From Zoogloeaceae bacterium (lineage in GTDB: Bacteria; Pseudomonadota; Gammaproteobacteria; Burkholderiales; Rhodocyclaceae), in contig JACKMA010000001.1 of NCBI GenBank assembly GCA_024235635.1, positions 1,054,001 through 1,118,000 of the forward strand: DNA of 64,000 nt, given 5' to 3'. This document shows, piece after piece, positions 8,206 to 16,762 of this stretch. The notes under the pieces were generated by a model. It was given only the letters and a program-made list of their open reading frames with translations. It ran no database searches and was not told the origin of the DNA. The first letter of the stretch is position 1, and each line of letters begins with the position of its first letter. A program made the translations under genes and the position numbers.

Positions 8206-9599
8206 GGATCGACCTCGAACTGAAACAACTCGATCGCGTCGGTCTGCATGTCGAGGCTGAGCAGTCGGCCCTGGGCGACGTACAGACGATCGCCGTCATG
8301 GACCAGCATGAAGCGACGCGCCGAGTAGGTGCCGGCCGGCGCCAGCACCGCCTGGTGCCGACGGACCCCGGTCAGTGGCGGCAGCACCAGTGCCGCCACG
8401 GGCAGTCGTGCCGAGTTGCCGCTGCGAAACGCCACGCGCACCGGAATCGCCGCCTGCGACACCAGTTGCAGGCCGAGTTCGACCTGTCCGGGCTGTTCGT
8501 TGCGGATCCAGCGCACCACGCACACCGCCCAGCCCGCCGACGCCACCCGGCGCAGGGCGACGGCCATGCCGGCCGTCAGATCGTCACCGTCGTCGCTGCT
8601 GATCTGCATGATCGAGAAACCACCCGGGCTCTCGTTCTGCACGGTCCATTTGCGCGGCGGCACACCGTCCTCACCACGAACCAGAAGGCGCCAGATTTCG
8701 TCGAGGCCGGCACACACCTGGATCTCGTATTCGCTCCGACGCCGTGGCTGGATGCGCCGGGGCGGCATCGCCCAACGCTCCCGCAAGCGTCGCAGCAGGA
8801 CCTCGGCGGCACCCTCACCCTGTTGTTCCGGCAGATCTGCCACGTCGTCGCGGGCCAGACGCTCGCTGGCGGCACGCGCCAGCGCGGCCGCCGAGAAGAA
8901 GACCAGGTCGTCCACCGGCGGCGGCTCACGCCGCACGATCGCGACCGGCGGGCAATCCTGGGCGATGTCGACCCAGAACCATCCCTGCCCCGGCGGCTCG
9001 CCTTCGCCGTTTCGCAACTCGCCGAGCCCGGCACTGCCGCGCGCGATCGCGAACACCTCGAGCAGTTCGGGCGACGAGAAGCTTTCTGGCTGGATCGTCG
9101 CCAGCGCGAGCAGGCGTTTGTAGATGATCGCGGCCGGCTCGCAACCCTCTGTCGCGGCCCGCAGATACAGCCCATGGGCCGTCAGCCAGAATTCGTGCGG
9201 CGCCGAGATGCGGGCAAGGCATGCCAGTTCGAAGGCATCGGCAAGCAGTTCGAGACCGCCTGCGAGCACTTCGGCGGAACCCCGGAACCCGCACAGATAG
9301 GGGGAACGGATCTCCTGCAGCACCCGCAGGTGCCAGCGTGCGCAGGCCAGTGCTCCGTCTATCGCTTCGCGCGCCTCGCTGAATCGCAGGCGGTTCAGCG
9401 GCAGGCGCTCGACGGCGAGGCTGTCGCGCAATGGCACCGCCAACTCGATCATCCGGCGACCGATGCCGGCGAGGTCGCCGACCCGCCCGCCGGCTTCGTC
9501 GAAGCGCTCCATGCGGGCGCGCAGCCGCGCGAACTCGCGGGGCCTCGGGTCGTAGGCTTCCTCGCTCAGTTCAATCGATTCGGAACTTTCTGCCATCAT
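8193..9599 (-). CDS. Unknown 468-residue protein with possible C-terminal PilZ-like domain
   Basis: I do not recognise this protein. It is soluble, with no signal peptide or membrane segment. The first 250 residues are alpha-helical in character and acidic. A basic stretch RRIQPRRRSEYEIQ lies near residue 290, and about 35 residues later comes NESPGGFSI, which fits the (D/N)xSxxG half of the PilZ cyclic-di-GMP motif. The RxxxR half is only loosely matched, so cyclic-di-GMP binding is a guess. The C terminus is beta-rich. The ATG-ATG start allows a one-codon shift. Confidence 0.7.
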   Translation of the reverse strand: MMAESSESIELSEEAYDPRPREFARLRARMERFDEAGGRVGDLAGIGRRMIELAVPLRDSLAVERLPLNRLRFSEAREAIDGALACARWHLRVLQEIRSPYLCGFRGSAEVLAGGLELLADAFELACLARISAPHEFWLTAHGLYLRAATEGCEPAAIIYKRLLALATIQPESFSSPELLEVFAIARGSAGLGELRNGEGEPPGQGWFWVDIAQDCPPVAIVRREPPPVDDLVFFSAAALARAASERLARDDVADLPEQQGEGAAEVLLRRLRERWAMPPRRIQPRRRSEYEIQVCAGLDEIWRLLVRGEDGVPPRKWTVQNESPGGFSIMQISSDDGDDLTAGMAVALRRVASAGWAVCVVRWIRNEQPGQVELGLQLVSQAAIPVRVAFRSGNSARLPVAALVLPPLTGVRRHQAVLAPAGTYSARRFMLVHDGDRLYVAQGRLLSLDMQTDAIELFQFEVDPYPI

Positions 9600-9705
9600 C
9601 GGCCGGACTCACGCGCGCACGTGCCTGATGGCATGCTTGTATACCATTCGCGCATCGACCGCCAGTGTCGGATGCCGACCGCCACGGACAAATGCCGGCC
9701 AATGC

Positions 9706-9734
9706 TTGCCCGAAGTCCGGCTTTACCGTATATT
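9706..9734 (+). promoter_or_regulatory. Sigma-70 promoter for rpsP operon
   Basis: TTGCCC at 9706-9711 and TATATT at 9729-9734 are separated by exactly 17 bases. The spacing and position, about 36 bases before the rpsP start, fit a strong housekeeping promoter for a ribosomal-protein operon. Confidence 0.65.
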
Positions 9735-9769
9735 CGACCGTTTTTCCGAAAACCGAGTCAGGATCTTTC

Positions 9770-10018
9770 ATGGTCGTCATCCGCCTTGCCCGAAGCGGCG
9801 CGAAGAAGCGCCCGTTCTACAACATCGTCGCCGCCGATTCGCGCGACCGCCGGGACGGCCGCTTCATCGAGCGCGTCGGCTTTTACAATCCGATGGCCTC
9901 CGAGTCCGAGCAGGGACTGGCGGTCGACATGGAACGCCTGAACTACTGGAAGGACAACGGCGCCCAGCTTTTGCAGACCGTTCAGCGACTCGTCAAGACC
10001 GCCGCCAAGGCCGCCTGA
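9770..10018 (+). CDS. rpsP: 30S ribosomal protein S16
   Basis: An 82-residue ribosomal protein beginning MVVIRLARSGAKKRPFYNIV, the diagnostic S16 N terminus, followed by DGRFIERVGFYNP. The start at 9770 is set by family length; the open frame extends upstream without similarity. It heads the classical rpsP-rimM-trmD-rplS operon, whose four genes are all present and closely spaced. Confidence 0.98.
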   Translation: MVVIRLARSGAKKRPFYNIVAADSRDRRDGRFIERVGFYNPMASESEQGLAVDMERLNYWKDNGAQLLQTVQRLVKTAAKAA

Positions 10019-10023
10019 CGGGC

Positions 10024-10530
10024 ATGATCGTGCTGGGGCGCATCGTCGCCCCGTTCGGCGTCCAGGGATGGCTCCGCATTCATCCCTTCGGCGACGACCC
10101 GCTGGGTTGGCGGCGCATGGCCCAGTGGTGGCTCAGCGCGGATGACCGGGCGCCGGACGAGCAGTGGCAAGCGCTTGATCTCAGGGCATGTCGCATGCAC
10201 GGCAAGAGTCTGATCGCGGCTTTCGACGGAATAGACGATCGCAACGCCGCCGAACGGCTGAGTGGCCGTTTCGTCGGGGCACCGCGTGCAGCGCTGCCAA
10301 TACCGGCGGACGACGAATACTACTGGGCCGATCTGATCGGCCTCGAGGTTCGCAACACTGCCGACTGCCGGCTCGGTACGGTCGCCGGTCTGATCGAGAC
10401 CGGCGCCCATGACGTGCTGCAGGTGCAGGATGGCGACCGCGAACGTTTGATCCCGTTCGTCGAGGCCTACGTGATCGAAGTGGACGTATCCGGTGGGCGC
10501 ATCACGGCGGACTGGGAAGCAGACTGGTGA
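10024..10530 (+). CDS. rimM: Ribosome maturation factor RimM
   Basis: This 168-residue protein assists 30S head assembly and 16S rRNA processing through contact with S19. The RimM N domain begins VLGRIVAPFGVQGWLRI, and the PRC-barrel half contains the typical YYWADLIGLEV and HDVLQV segments and ends with the family-like IPFVEAYVIEVD. It starts 5 bases after rpsP and its stop overlaps the trmD start. Confidence 0.95.
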   Translation: MIVLGRIVAPFGVQGWLRIHPFGDDPLGWRRMAQWWLSADDRAPDEQWQALDLRACRMHGKSLIAAFDGIDDRNAAERLSGRFVGAPRAALPIPADDEYYWADLIGLEVRNTADCRLGTVAGLIETGAHDVLQVQDGDRERLIPFVEAYVIEVDVSGGRITADWEADW

Positions 10531-11306
10531 CGAGCGGCGAAACCCGTCGCTTCGACGTCGTGACGCTGTTTCCGGAGATGTTCGGGGCGCTGACCGGAAG
10601 CGGCATCTCGCGACGGGCGGCCGAACGGGCGCTGTACCGGTTGACGCTGTGGAATCCGCGGGATTTCACGTCGGACCGGCACCGGACGGTGGACGATCGT
10701 CCGTATGGCGGCGGGCCCGGCATGGTGATGATGGCCGAACCGCTGGAACGGGCGATCGATGCGGCCCGCGCGGCACAACGGGACGCACTCGGTGCGGCGG
10801 GGCGGGTGATCTACCTGTCGCCCCAGGGGCGTCCGCTGGAACACCGGCGGGTGCTGGCATTGGCTGCAGAGCCGGCGCTGGTGATGCTGTGCGGGCGCTA
10901 CGAAGGTGTCGACCAGCGCGTGATCGAGCGCTGTGTCGATGAAGAGATCTCGCTCGGCGACTTCGTGCTGTCGGGCGGTGAATTGCCGGCGATGGTGTTG
11001 ATGGATGCGATCATCCGCCAGTTGCCCGGCGCGCTCAACGATGCCGATTCGGCGCAGGAGGACTCCTTCGTCGATGGCTTGCTCGACTGCCCGCACTTCA
11101 CGCGGCCGGAAGAGTACGAAGGCTTGCGGGTGCCGGCCGTACTGCTGTCCGGCAATCACGCCGAGATCCGCACGTGGCGTCGGCAACGGGCCCTGGCGCT
11201 GACCCGCGAGCGGCGGCCCGATCTGCTGCAGGGCTGGCAGAACGGGCAAGAGGAATGCTCCGAACCCGCCCGATCGGGTCCGGACGGTAACGGCGAGGGA
11301 CGCTGA
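10527..11306 (+). CDS. trmD: tRNA (guanine-N1)-methyltransferase
   Basis: TrmD methylates G37 of tRNAs reading CNN codons, preventing +1 frameshifting. The 259-residue SPOUT enzyme shows the signatures DVVTLFPEMF, DDRPYGGGPGMVM and the trefoil-knot segment LCGRYEGVDQRV followed by ISLGDFVLSGGE. It uses a GTG start that overlaps the rimM stop as GTGA, indicating translational coupling. Confidence 0.96.
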   Translation: MTSGETRRFDVVTLFPEMFGALTGSGISRRAAERALYRLTLWNPRDFTSDRHRTVDDRPYGGGPGMVMMAEPLERAIDAARAAQRDALGAAGRVIYLSPQGRPLEHRRVLALAAEPALVMLCGRYEGVDQRVIERCVDEEISLGDFVLSGGELPAMVLMDAIIRQLPGALNDADSAQEDSFVDGLLDCPHFTRPEEYEGLRVPAVLLSGNHAEIRTWRRQRALALTRERRPDLLQGWQNGQEECSEPARSGPDGNGEGR

Positions 11307-11398
11307 AGCATCCCCGCCGGATGACAAACGGCGGCATCAGGTGGCGACCTGCTCTGCAGCCAAGGCCAAAGGCCACAGACAACAAGGAGTACGACGCG

Positions 11399-11821
11399 AT
11401 GAATCTGATCGAGCAACTCGAACAGGAAGAAATGGCCAGGGTGTCCGAAGGCAAGAGCATCCCCGATTTCGGTCCGGGTGACACCGTGGTGGTCAGTGTC
11501 AAGGTGGTCGAAGGCAGCCGTGAGCGCCTTCAGGCCTACGAAGGCGTTGTCATCGCCAAGCGCAATCGCGGTCTCAATTCGTCCTTCATCGTCCGCAAGA
11601 TCTCGTCCGGCGAGGGTGTCGAGCGGACCTTCCAGACCTACTCGCCGCTGGTCGCCAGCATCGAGGTCAAGCGTCGCGGCGACGTGCGCCGGGCAAAGCT
11701 CTATTACCTGCGCCAGCGCTCCGGCAAGTCGGCGCGGATCAAGGAAAAGCTCGACTACAAGGCCGCCGCCGCTAAGAAGGCTGCGCAACAGGTCCAGCAG
11801 CAGGAAAATCCGGAAGGCTGA
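11399..11821 (+). CDS. rplS: 50S ribosomal protein L19
   Basis: A 140-residue L19 with the diagnostic GDTVVVSVKVVEG and RVEGVERTFQ-like region (EGVERTFQTYSP), then VRRAKLYYLRQRSGKSARIKEK. It is some 20 residues longer than the common length, ending in an Ala/Gln-rich tail. The ATG at 11399 has AACAAGGAG upstream; 26 upstream open codons are not L19. It is the last gene of the operon and a terminator follows. Confidence 0.97.
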   Translation: MNLIEQLEQEEMARVSEGKSIPDFGPGDTVVVSVKVVEGSRERLQAYEGVVIAKRNRGLNSSFIVRKISSGEGVERTFQTYSPLVASIEVKRRGDVRRAKLYYLRQRSGKSARIKEKLDYKAAAAKKAAQQVQQQENPEG

Positions 11822-11849
11822 TCCGGACAACCGGACAGTCAGAATGGGA

Positions 11850-11873
11850 GGGGCGCCAGCGGCGCCCCTTTTT
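11850..11873 (+). terminator. Terminator after rplS
   Basis: An 8-bp stem GGGGCGCC / GGCGCCCC with a 3-base loop is followed by TTTTT. It lies 28 bases after the rplS stop. Confidence 0.85.
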
Positions 11874-11990
11874 CATGCCCACCCGCAGGCGGACGAGCGC
11901 GACCGGCCAACAGCACGCCGGACCATGGCCGACAGCGCGCGAGGCAGCACCGGCGAGAGGCGTGCCGCAGTCGTCGAGGGCGAATGCGGG

Positions 11991-13064
11991 TCATCGCCGT
12001 TCGAACCACCAAAGCATCGTGCCGGCGGCGCAAAGGAACAACAGGCTCGGCGTCAGTGCGGCGACCACCGGCGGCCACGCGTTGATCACCCCCAGGTTCG
12101 AGAACAGGCCGTTGAGCAGGTGGAAGGTGACACCAAGCATGACGCCGAGAAACACCTTCAGGCTGACCCCGCCCATGCGGTCATGGGTGTAGGCGAACGG
12201 CAGCGCGAGCGCCAGCATCACCAGCGCCGCCAGCGGATAGGCGAGCTTCTTCCACAGCGCGATCTCGTAGCGTTCCGACTTCTGCCCGTTGTCGCGCAAG
12301 TGGGCGACATACTTGTACAGCGTCCTCACCGACATGCGCTCGGGCACCACCATCAGCACGCTCAACACCTCGGGCGTGAGCTCCGACTTCCAGTAGATCT
12401 CGTCGAGTCGCTCGACGTCGGTGGCATCGCCGAGAAAGCGCGTGCGCGAAACCTCGGTCAGGCGCCAGCCGTCGGCCCCGGTAAAGGCACCGTGGCGTGC
12501 GTCGGAGATCGCCACCAGTGCATGATCGCCGTCGAATTCGTAGATGCGAACGTGCTCGAGGCTGCGATCGGGCTTGAGCACGCCGACGTTGATGAATCGC
12601 TTGCCGTCGCGCACCCAGAGACCACTCGACAGATCCTGCGAGACCGTCGAATTGCGCACCGTCAGGCGCCACTGCTGCGCAGCTCTTTCGGCGGGCGGCG
12701 CGATGAACTCCCCGAACACGAAGGTCAGCAGCACGAAAACCGAGCCGATGGTGCCCAGCAGCGCCAGCGCGCGTGCGGTCGACAGGCCGGAGGCCCGCAT
12801 CACGGTGATTTCAGAGTTGCGCGCGAGATTGGTCAGCGCATAGAGCGAACCGATCAGCACGGCGATCGGCATCAGCTCATAGACCCGCCCCGGCAGGATC
12901 AGCAGCACGTAGATCATCGCATGGTGCAACTGGTAGCCGTCGCGCCCGACGTTGTCGAGTTCGTTGAGCAGGTCGAAGAATGCGAACAGCCCGAGGAAGG
13001 CCAGCAACACGCCGAAGGTCGAAGCGTAGATCTGGCGGGCGAGGTAGCGGCTCAGCACCTTCAC
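11991..13064 (-). CDS. lptG: LPS export ABC transporter permease LptG
   Basis: LptG is half of the LptB2FG inner membrane complex that extracts lipopolysaccharide and passes it to LptC. The 357-residue protein has the expected layout: membrane segments in the first 110 residues, a periplasmic beta-jellyroll domain (about 120-260), and further membrane segments at the end. SEITVMRASG is the family's coupling-helix region. A GTG at 13064 overlaps the lptF stop as GTGA, so that start is chosen over the GTG at 13082. Confidence 0.93.
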   Translation of the reverse strand: MKVLSRYLARQIYASTFGVLLAFLGLFAFFDLLNELDNVGRDGYQLHHAMIYVLLILPGRVYELMPIAVLIGSLYALTNLARNSEITVMRASGLSTARALALLGTIGSVFVLLTFVFGEFIAPPAERAAQQWRLTVRNSTVSQDLSSGLWVRDGKRFINVGVLKPDRSLEHVRIYEFDGDHALVAISDARHGAFTGADGWRLTEVSRTRFLGDATDVERLDEIYWKSELTPEVLSVLMVVPERMSVRTLYKYVAHLRDNGQKSERYEIALWKKLAYPLAALVMLALALPFAYTHDRMGGVSLKVFLGVMLGVTFHLLNGLFSNLGVINAWPPVVAALTPSLLFLCAAGTMLWWFERR

Positions 13065-14143
13065 GTGGCGCGGCTCCGCCACAGCCGCAGCACCGACAGG
13101 CGCCGGCCGAACAACAGCAGAAGCAGCAACACCATCAGCGCATGCGGCACCCAGAGGCCGATGGCAAAGCCGATCTTGCCCTGGGTGATCCAGGCCTGGC
13201 AGATCGACAGCGTATTGGTATAGATCAGGTACACCAGAATCGCGGCGATCAGATTGTTGCTGCGACCGGCGCGCGGATTGACGAAGCTCATCGGAATCGC
13301 CAGCAGCGACAGCAGCAGCGCCGCCACCGGCGTTCCGATGCGTGCAGCCAGTTCGCCGCGATAAGCAGGCAGCGGCGCCGACAGCAGTTGGGCGACGCTG
13401 AGCATGCGCGGCTTCTGCGGCAGTTCCCCGGTCTCCGGGCTGTGGATGCGAACAGCATAGCGCTCGAACTCCATGACCCGGTAGTCCGGCGTTCCCGGCA
13501 CACCCTCGTAGCGCCGCCCGTTTTCGAGCACGACGAAACGCGCACCCTGCTCGTCGGTCTCGAGATAACCCTCCGACGACACCATCACGCCGAGCCTGCC
13601 GTGCTGCATGGTACTGACGAAGACATTCTTGACACGACCATCCTCGCCTGCGCCGGTCTCGACGAAGAACACCCGCTGACCGCCGGCCGACTCACGGAAC
13701 ACGCCGGGCGCGACGCGGGCCGCATCGTCACGGTTGTTGGAGCGCTCGCGGAACTCGACGGTCTTCAGCTGGGCCCATGGCGCGACCACCAGGGTAGTGC
13801 CCGCGATCACCACGACCAGCGGCAGGGCGAAGCGCAGCACCGGACGGACCCAGGCCGTCAGCGGCAGTCCCGACGCGAACCACACCACCATCTCCGAATC
13901 GCGATAGCTGCGCGACAGCGTGGACAGGATCGCGATGAACAGGGTCAGCGACAGCACGATCGGCAGTTGCGCGATCGAACCGAAGCCGATCATCGCCAGC
14001 ACCACGTCGGACGCCAGGCGGCCACCGGCGGCCTGGCTCAGCAGGCGGATCAGCACCGTCGAGATCAGGATTGCGAACAGCGCAACGAATACCGCTGCCG
14101 CTGTATGGGCGAATTCGCGCCGGGCAGCGCGCAGGAAGATCAT
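13061..14143 (-). CDS. lptF: LPS export ABC transporter permease LptF
   Basis: Partner permease of LptG in lipopolysaccharide export. The 360-residue protein has N-terminal membrane segments, the SYRDSEMVVWFASGLPL coupling region, a periplasmic domain from about residue 120 to 265, and a C-terminal membrane bundle with the conserved FVNPRAGRS loop. It is divergent from pepA, the same arrangement as in many proteobacteria, and is translationally coupled to lptG. Confidence 0.95.
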   Translation of the reverse strand: MIFLRAARREFAHTAAAVFVALFAILISTVLIRLLSQAAGGRLASDVVLAMIGFGSIAQLPIVLSLTLFIAILSTLSRSYRDSEMVVWFASGLPLTAWVRPVLRFALPLVVVIAGTTLVVAPWAQLKTVEFRERSNNRDDAARVAPGVFRESAGGQRVFFVETGAGEDGRVKNVFVSTMQHGRLGVMVSSEGYLETDEQGARFVVLENGRRYEGVPGTPDYRVMEFERYAVRIHSPETGELPQKPRMLSVAQLLSAPLPAYRGELAARIGTPVAALLLSLLAIPMSFVNPRAGRSNNLIAAILVYLIYTNTLSICQAWITQGKIGFAIGLWVPHALMVLLLLLLFGRRLSVLRLWRSRAT

Positions 14144-14180
14144 CGCGCGAAATGTGGAAGTGACTGGGAATCGGCGGTTT

Positions 14181-14209
14181 TTGACGCCATCGGATCATCC
14201 GCCCATAAT
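14181..14209 (+). promoter_or_regulatory. Sigma-70 promoter for pepA
   Basis: TTGACG at 14181-14186 and CATAAT at 14204-14209 are 17 bases apart, in the lptF-pepA divergent region and about 90 bases before the pepA start. Confidence 0.65.
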
Positions 14210-14300
14210 CGCCGGAGCCAAGGCCTGTTGCCATGACGACTGGGACGTGCGAGCGACCTCGGCCGACCCTCGATTGGCGCGTAATTTCTAGGAGCAGCGA

Positions 14301-15791
14301 GTGGAATTTACCATAAAGAGCGGCGCCCCCGAGAAGCAGAAAACCCCATGTCTGGCAGTTGGCGTATTTGCCGGAACGGCCCGCGGCGAAGTTTTCGACG
14401 CGCTCGATCGGGCCAGTGGCAGCGCCCTCGGCAAGCTGCTCGCCGACGGTGAACTGGACGACAAGGCCGGCGCCAGTCTGCTGCTCCACGCGCCTGCCGG
14501 ACTGGCCTGCCAGCGCCTGCTGCTGGTCAGCCTCGGCGAGGTCGAATCGATCGCCGACAAGCCCTGGCGCGACGCCGTGGCGAGCGTCGCACGCTACGCC
14601 GCCAACGCGCCGTTCAAGGAGCTCGTCCTCGCCCTCGCCCAGGTCGAGCTGCCCGGCCGCGATCTCGTCTGGCGCCTCGAACAGTGCGGCCGGATGCTCG
14701 CCGACGCCGCCTACCGCTTCACCCTGCACAAGGGCAAGGCCGACAAGCCGGACAAGGGCGTTTCGGAAATCCGCGTGCTGCTGTCGGCGCGAGCCGGCGA
14801 TGCCGACAAGCGTGCCCTCGAGCGCGGCCAGGCGGTCGCCGAAGGCATGGCGCTGACCCGCGACCTCGGCAATCTGGCCGGCAACATCTGCACGCCGAGC
14901 TACCTCGCCGAACGCGCCAGGAAGCTCGGCAAGGAGATGAAGCTGAAGGTCGAGGTGCTCGATCGCGCGGCGATGGAAAAGCTCGGCATGGGTTCGCTGC
15001 TGTCGGTCGCCAAGGGCTCGGTCGAAGCGCCGAAGCTGATCGTCATGCACTACAAGGGCGCCAAGGCCAAGGACAAGCCGGTGGTGCTGGTCGGCAAGGG
15101 CATCACCTTCGACACCGGCGGCATTTCGCTGAAGCCCGGTGCCGAGATGGACGAGATGAAATTCGACATGTGCGGCGCCGCGTCGGTGTTCGGCACGGTC
15201 AAGGCGGTCGCGCGGATGGGCCTGCCGATCAATCTGATCGGCGTCGTGCCGGCCGCCGAGAACATGCCCGGCGGCCGCGCCAGCAAGCCTGGCGACGTGG
15301 TCGAGTCGATGTCGGGTCAGACCATCGAGATCCTCAACACCGACGCCGAGGGCCGGCTCATCCTGTGTGATGCGCTGACCTACGTCGAGCGCTTCGAGCC
15401 GGCCTGCGTGGTGGACATCGCCACCCTGACCGGTGCCTGCATCATTGCCCTGGGCAAGATCCCGAGCGGCCTGCTGGCCAATGACGACGCACTCGCGGCC
15501 GAACTGCTGGCCGCCGGTCAGGCAAGCGGCGACCGCGCCTGGCAACTGCCACTTTGGGACGAATACCAGGAGCTGTTGAAGAGCAACTTCGCCGACATGG
15601 CCAATATCGGCGGTCGCTATGGCGGCGCCATAACCGCCGCCGCCTTCCTGGCGCGCTTCACCAAGAAATACGCCTGGGCGCACCTCGACATCGCCGGCAC
15701 CGCATGGCTGTCGGGCGACACCAAGGGGGCCACCGGGCGCCCGGTGCCCCTGCTCAGCGAATTCCTGATCGGCCGCGCCGGTCGCGAATGA
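14301..15791 (+). CDS. pepA: Leucyl aminopeptidase (cytosol aminopeptidase)
   Basis: A 496-residue M17-family dimetal aminopeptidase that removes N-terminal residues and, in some bacteria, binds DNA in Xer recombination. The family signature NTDAEGRL is at residues 346-353. The metal- and substrate-binding KGITFDTGGISLKP lies upstream, and DIATLTGACIIALG follows. The GTG start at 14301 has GGAGCAGCGA just before it. It leads a tight run pepA-holC-orf upstream of valS. Confidence 0.97.
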   Translation: MEFTIKSGAPEKQKTPCLAVGVFAGTARGEVFDALDRASGSALGKLLADGELDDKAGASLLLHAPAGLACQRLLLVSLGEVESIADKPWRDAVASVARYAANAPFKELVLALAQVELPGRDLVWRLEQCGRMLADAAYRFTLHKGKADKPDKGVSEIRVLLSARAGDADKRALERGQAVAEGMALTRDLGNLAGNICTPSYLAERARKLGKEMKLKVEVLDRAAMEKLGMGSLLSVAKGSVEAPKLIVMHYKGAKAKDKPVVLVGKGITFDTGGISLKPGAEMDEMKFDMCGAASVFGTVKAVARMGLPINLIGVVPAAENMPGGRASKPGDVVESMSGQTIEILNTDAEGRLILCDALTYVERFEPACVVDIATLTGACIIALGKIPSGLLANDDALAAELLAAGQASGDRAWQLPLWDEYQELLKSNFADMANIGGRYGGAITAAAFLARFTKKYAWAHLDIAGTAWLSGDTKGATGRPVPLLSEFLIGRAGRE

Positions 15792-15798
15792 GCACGAA

Positions 15799-16236
15799 GT
15801 GGGCACCGAAATCCACTTCTACCACAACACCCCGGACCGCCTTGCCGCGGCCTGTCGCATCGCCAGCCGGGCGGTTGCGGCCGGCAGGCGGCTGGCCATC
15901 CGCATTCCCGACGAGCCGATGCGGCGTCGCTTCGACCAGTTGCTGTGGACCGCCGAGCCCAGAGGCTTCGTCCCTCATGTCGCCGCCGACTCTCCGCTCG
16001 CCGGCGAGACGCCGATCGTGTTCGGCGGCGCCGACGAGGACTGGCCCCATCGCGACGTGCTGCTCAACCTGGGCAACGACGAACCGTCCGGCTTCGAGGG
16101 GTTCGCGATGCTGATGGAAGTGGTCGGCACCGACGAACCGTCGCGACTCGCCGCCCGCGCGCGCTGGCGCGACTACAAGGCGCGCGGCATGGCGCCAATC
16201 CCCCACGACCTCGCGCAGCGGAGCGCCGCAGAATGA
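15799..16236 (+). CDS. holC: DNA polymerase III chi subunit
   Basis: HolC links the clamp loader to single-strand DNA-binding protein during replication. The 145-residue protein has the family layout: FYHNTPDRLAAACRIASRA at the start, the RIPDE...RFDQLLWT segment and a conserved Leu-Asn-Leu strand near DVLLNLGN. GTG at 15799, seven bases past the pepA stop, is the start. pepA-holC-valS is the usual proteobacterial order, which strengthens the call. Confidence 0.92.
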   Translation: MGTEIHFYHNTPDRLAAACRIASRAVAAGRRLAIRIPDEPMRRRFDQLLWTAEPRGFVPHVAADSPLAGETPIVFGGADEDWPHRDVLLNLGNDEPSGFEGFAMLMEVVGTDEPSRLAARARWRDYKARGMAPIPHDLAQRSAAE

Positions 16237-16661
16237 GCGGCGACCCGGAACCAGCGCTGCCCGGCGATCTCGAACACGCCGACAAACTGCTGGAGAAGGC
16301 CGAGGCTCTGATGCGCCGGCACAAGGGCAGCGCCGACGCCGATGCCTTCGACGATCTGCCGGTGCTGACCGACATCGTCGAAGTCGAGGACCCCGCGGGC
16401 GACGAAGGCGACGACAAGCCGGTCGACGAAATGCAGATGGTCGAGCGCCTGATCGCGCTCGATGCTCGTCTTGCCCGCGCCATCGAGGGCTGGATGGAGA
16501 CCGAACTGCCGCAGATCGTCGCCCGTGAGTTCGCGACGATGGGCGAGCGCATCCACGAGCAGGCACTCGCCCATCTGCGGGCGACCCTGCTGCCCCGACT
16601 CTCGCAGGACATCTCCGCCCTGCTCGACCCCGAATCACCGGACGCCGCCGACGCCGACTGA
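16233..16661 (+). CDS. Hypothetical acidic protein between holC and valS
   Basis: I do not recognise this 142-residue protein. It is acidic and helical, with a stretch about residues 65-125 (MVERLIALDARLARAI...) that may form a coiled coil. No signal peptide or membrane segment is present. Its ATG overlaps the holC stop (ATGA), so it is probably translated with holC. Many betaproteobacteria carry a small uncharacterised gene at this spot. Confidence 0.75.
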   Translation: MSGDPEPALPGDLEHADKLLEKAEALMRRHKGSADADAFDDLPVLTDIVEVEDPAGDEGDDKPVDEMQMVERLIALDARLARAIEGWMETELPQIVAREFATMGERIHEQALAHLRATLLPRLSQDISALLDPESPDAADAD

Positions 16662-16713
16662 GCGCGTCGCCGCCGGCGCGACGCAAGGCCGCGAGGCGGC
16701 CGGGCCAGTTCGC

Positions 16714-16719
16714 TATAAT
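16714..16719 (+). promoter_or_regulatory. -10 element upstream of valS
   Basis: A consensus TATAAT lies 44 bases before the valS ATG. No good -35 element is visible at the usual distance, so this is a partial promoter prediction. Confidence 0.45.
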
Positions 16720-16762
16720 TGTCGCTTCGCCTGAAACCCCAAGAGACACGAGCCCCCGCTTC

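Noticed and set aside
7038..9941. 967-codon plus-strand ORF over yihY and the 468-residue gene
   Set aside because: Arg/Pro/Gly-rich translation with no domain, in the out-of-frame shadow of two recognised or coherent genes; typical of high-GC DNA.
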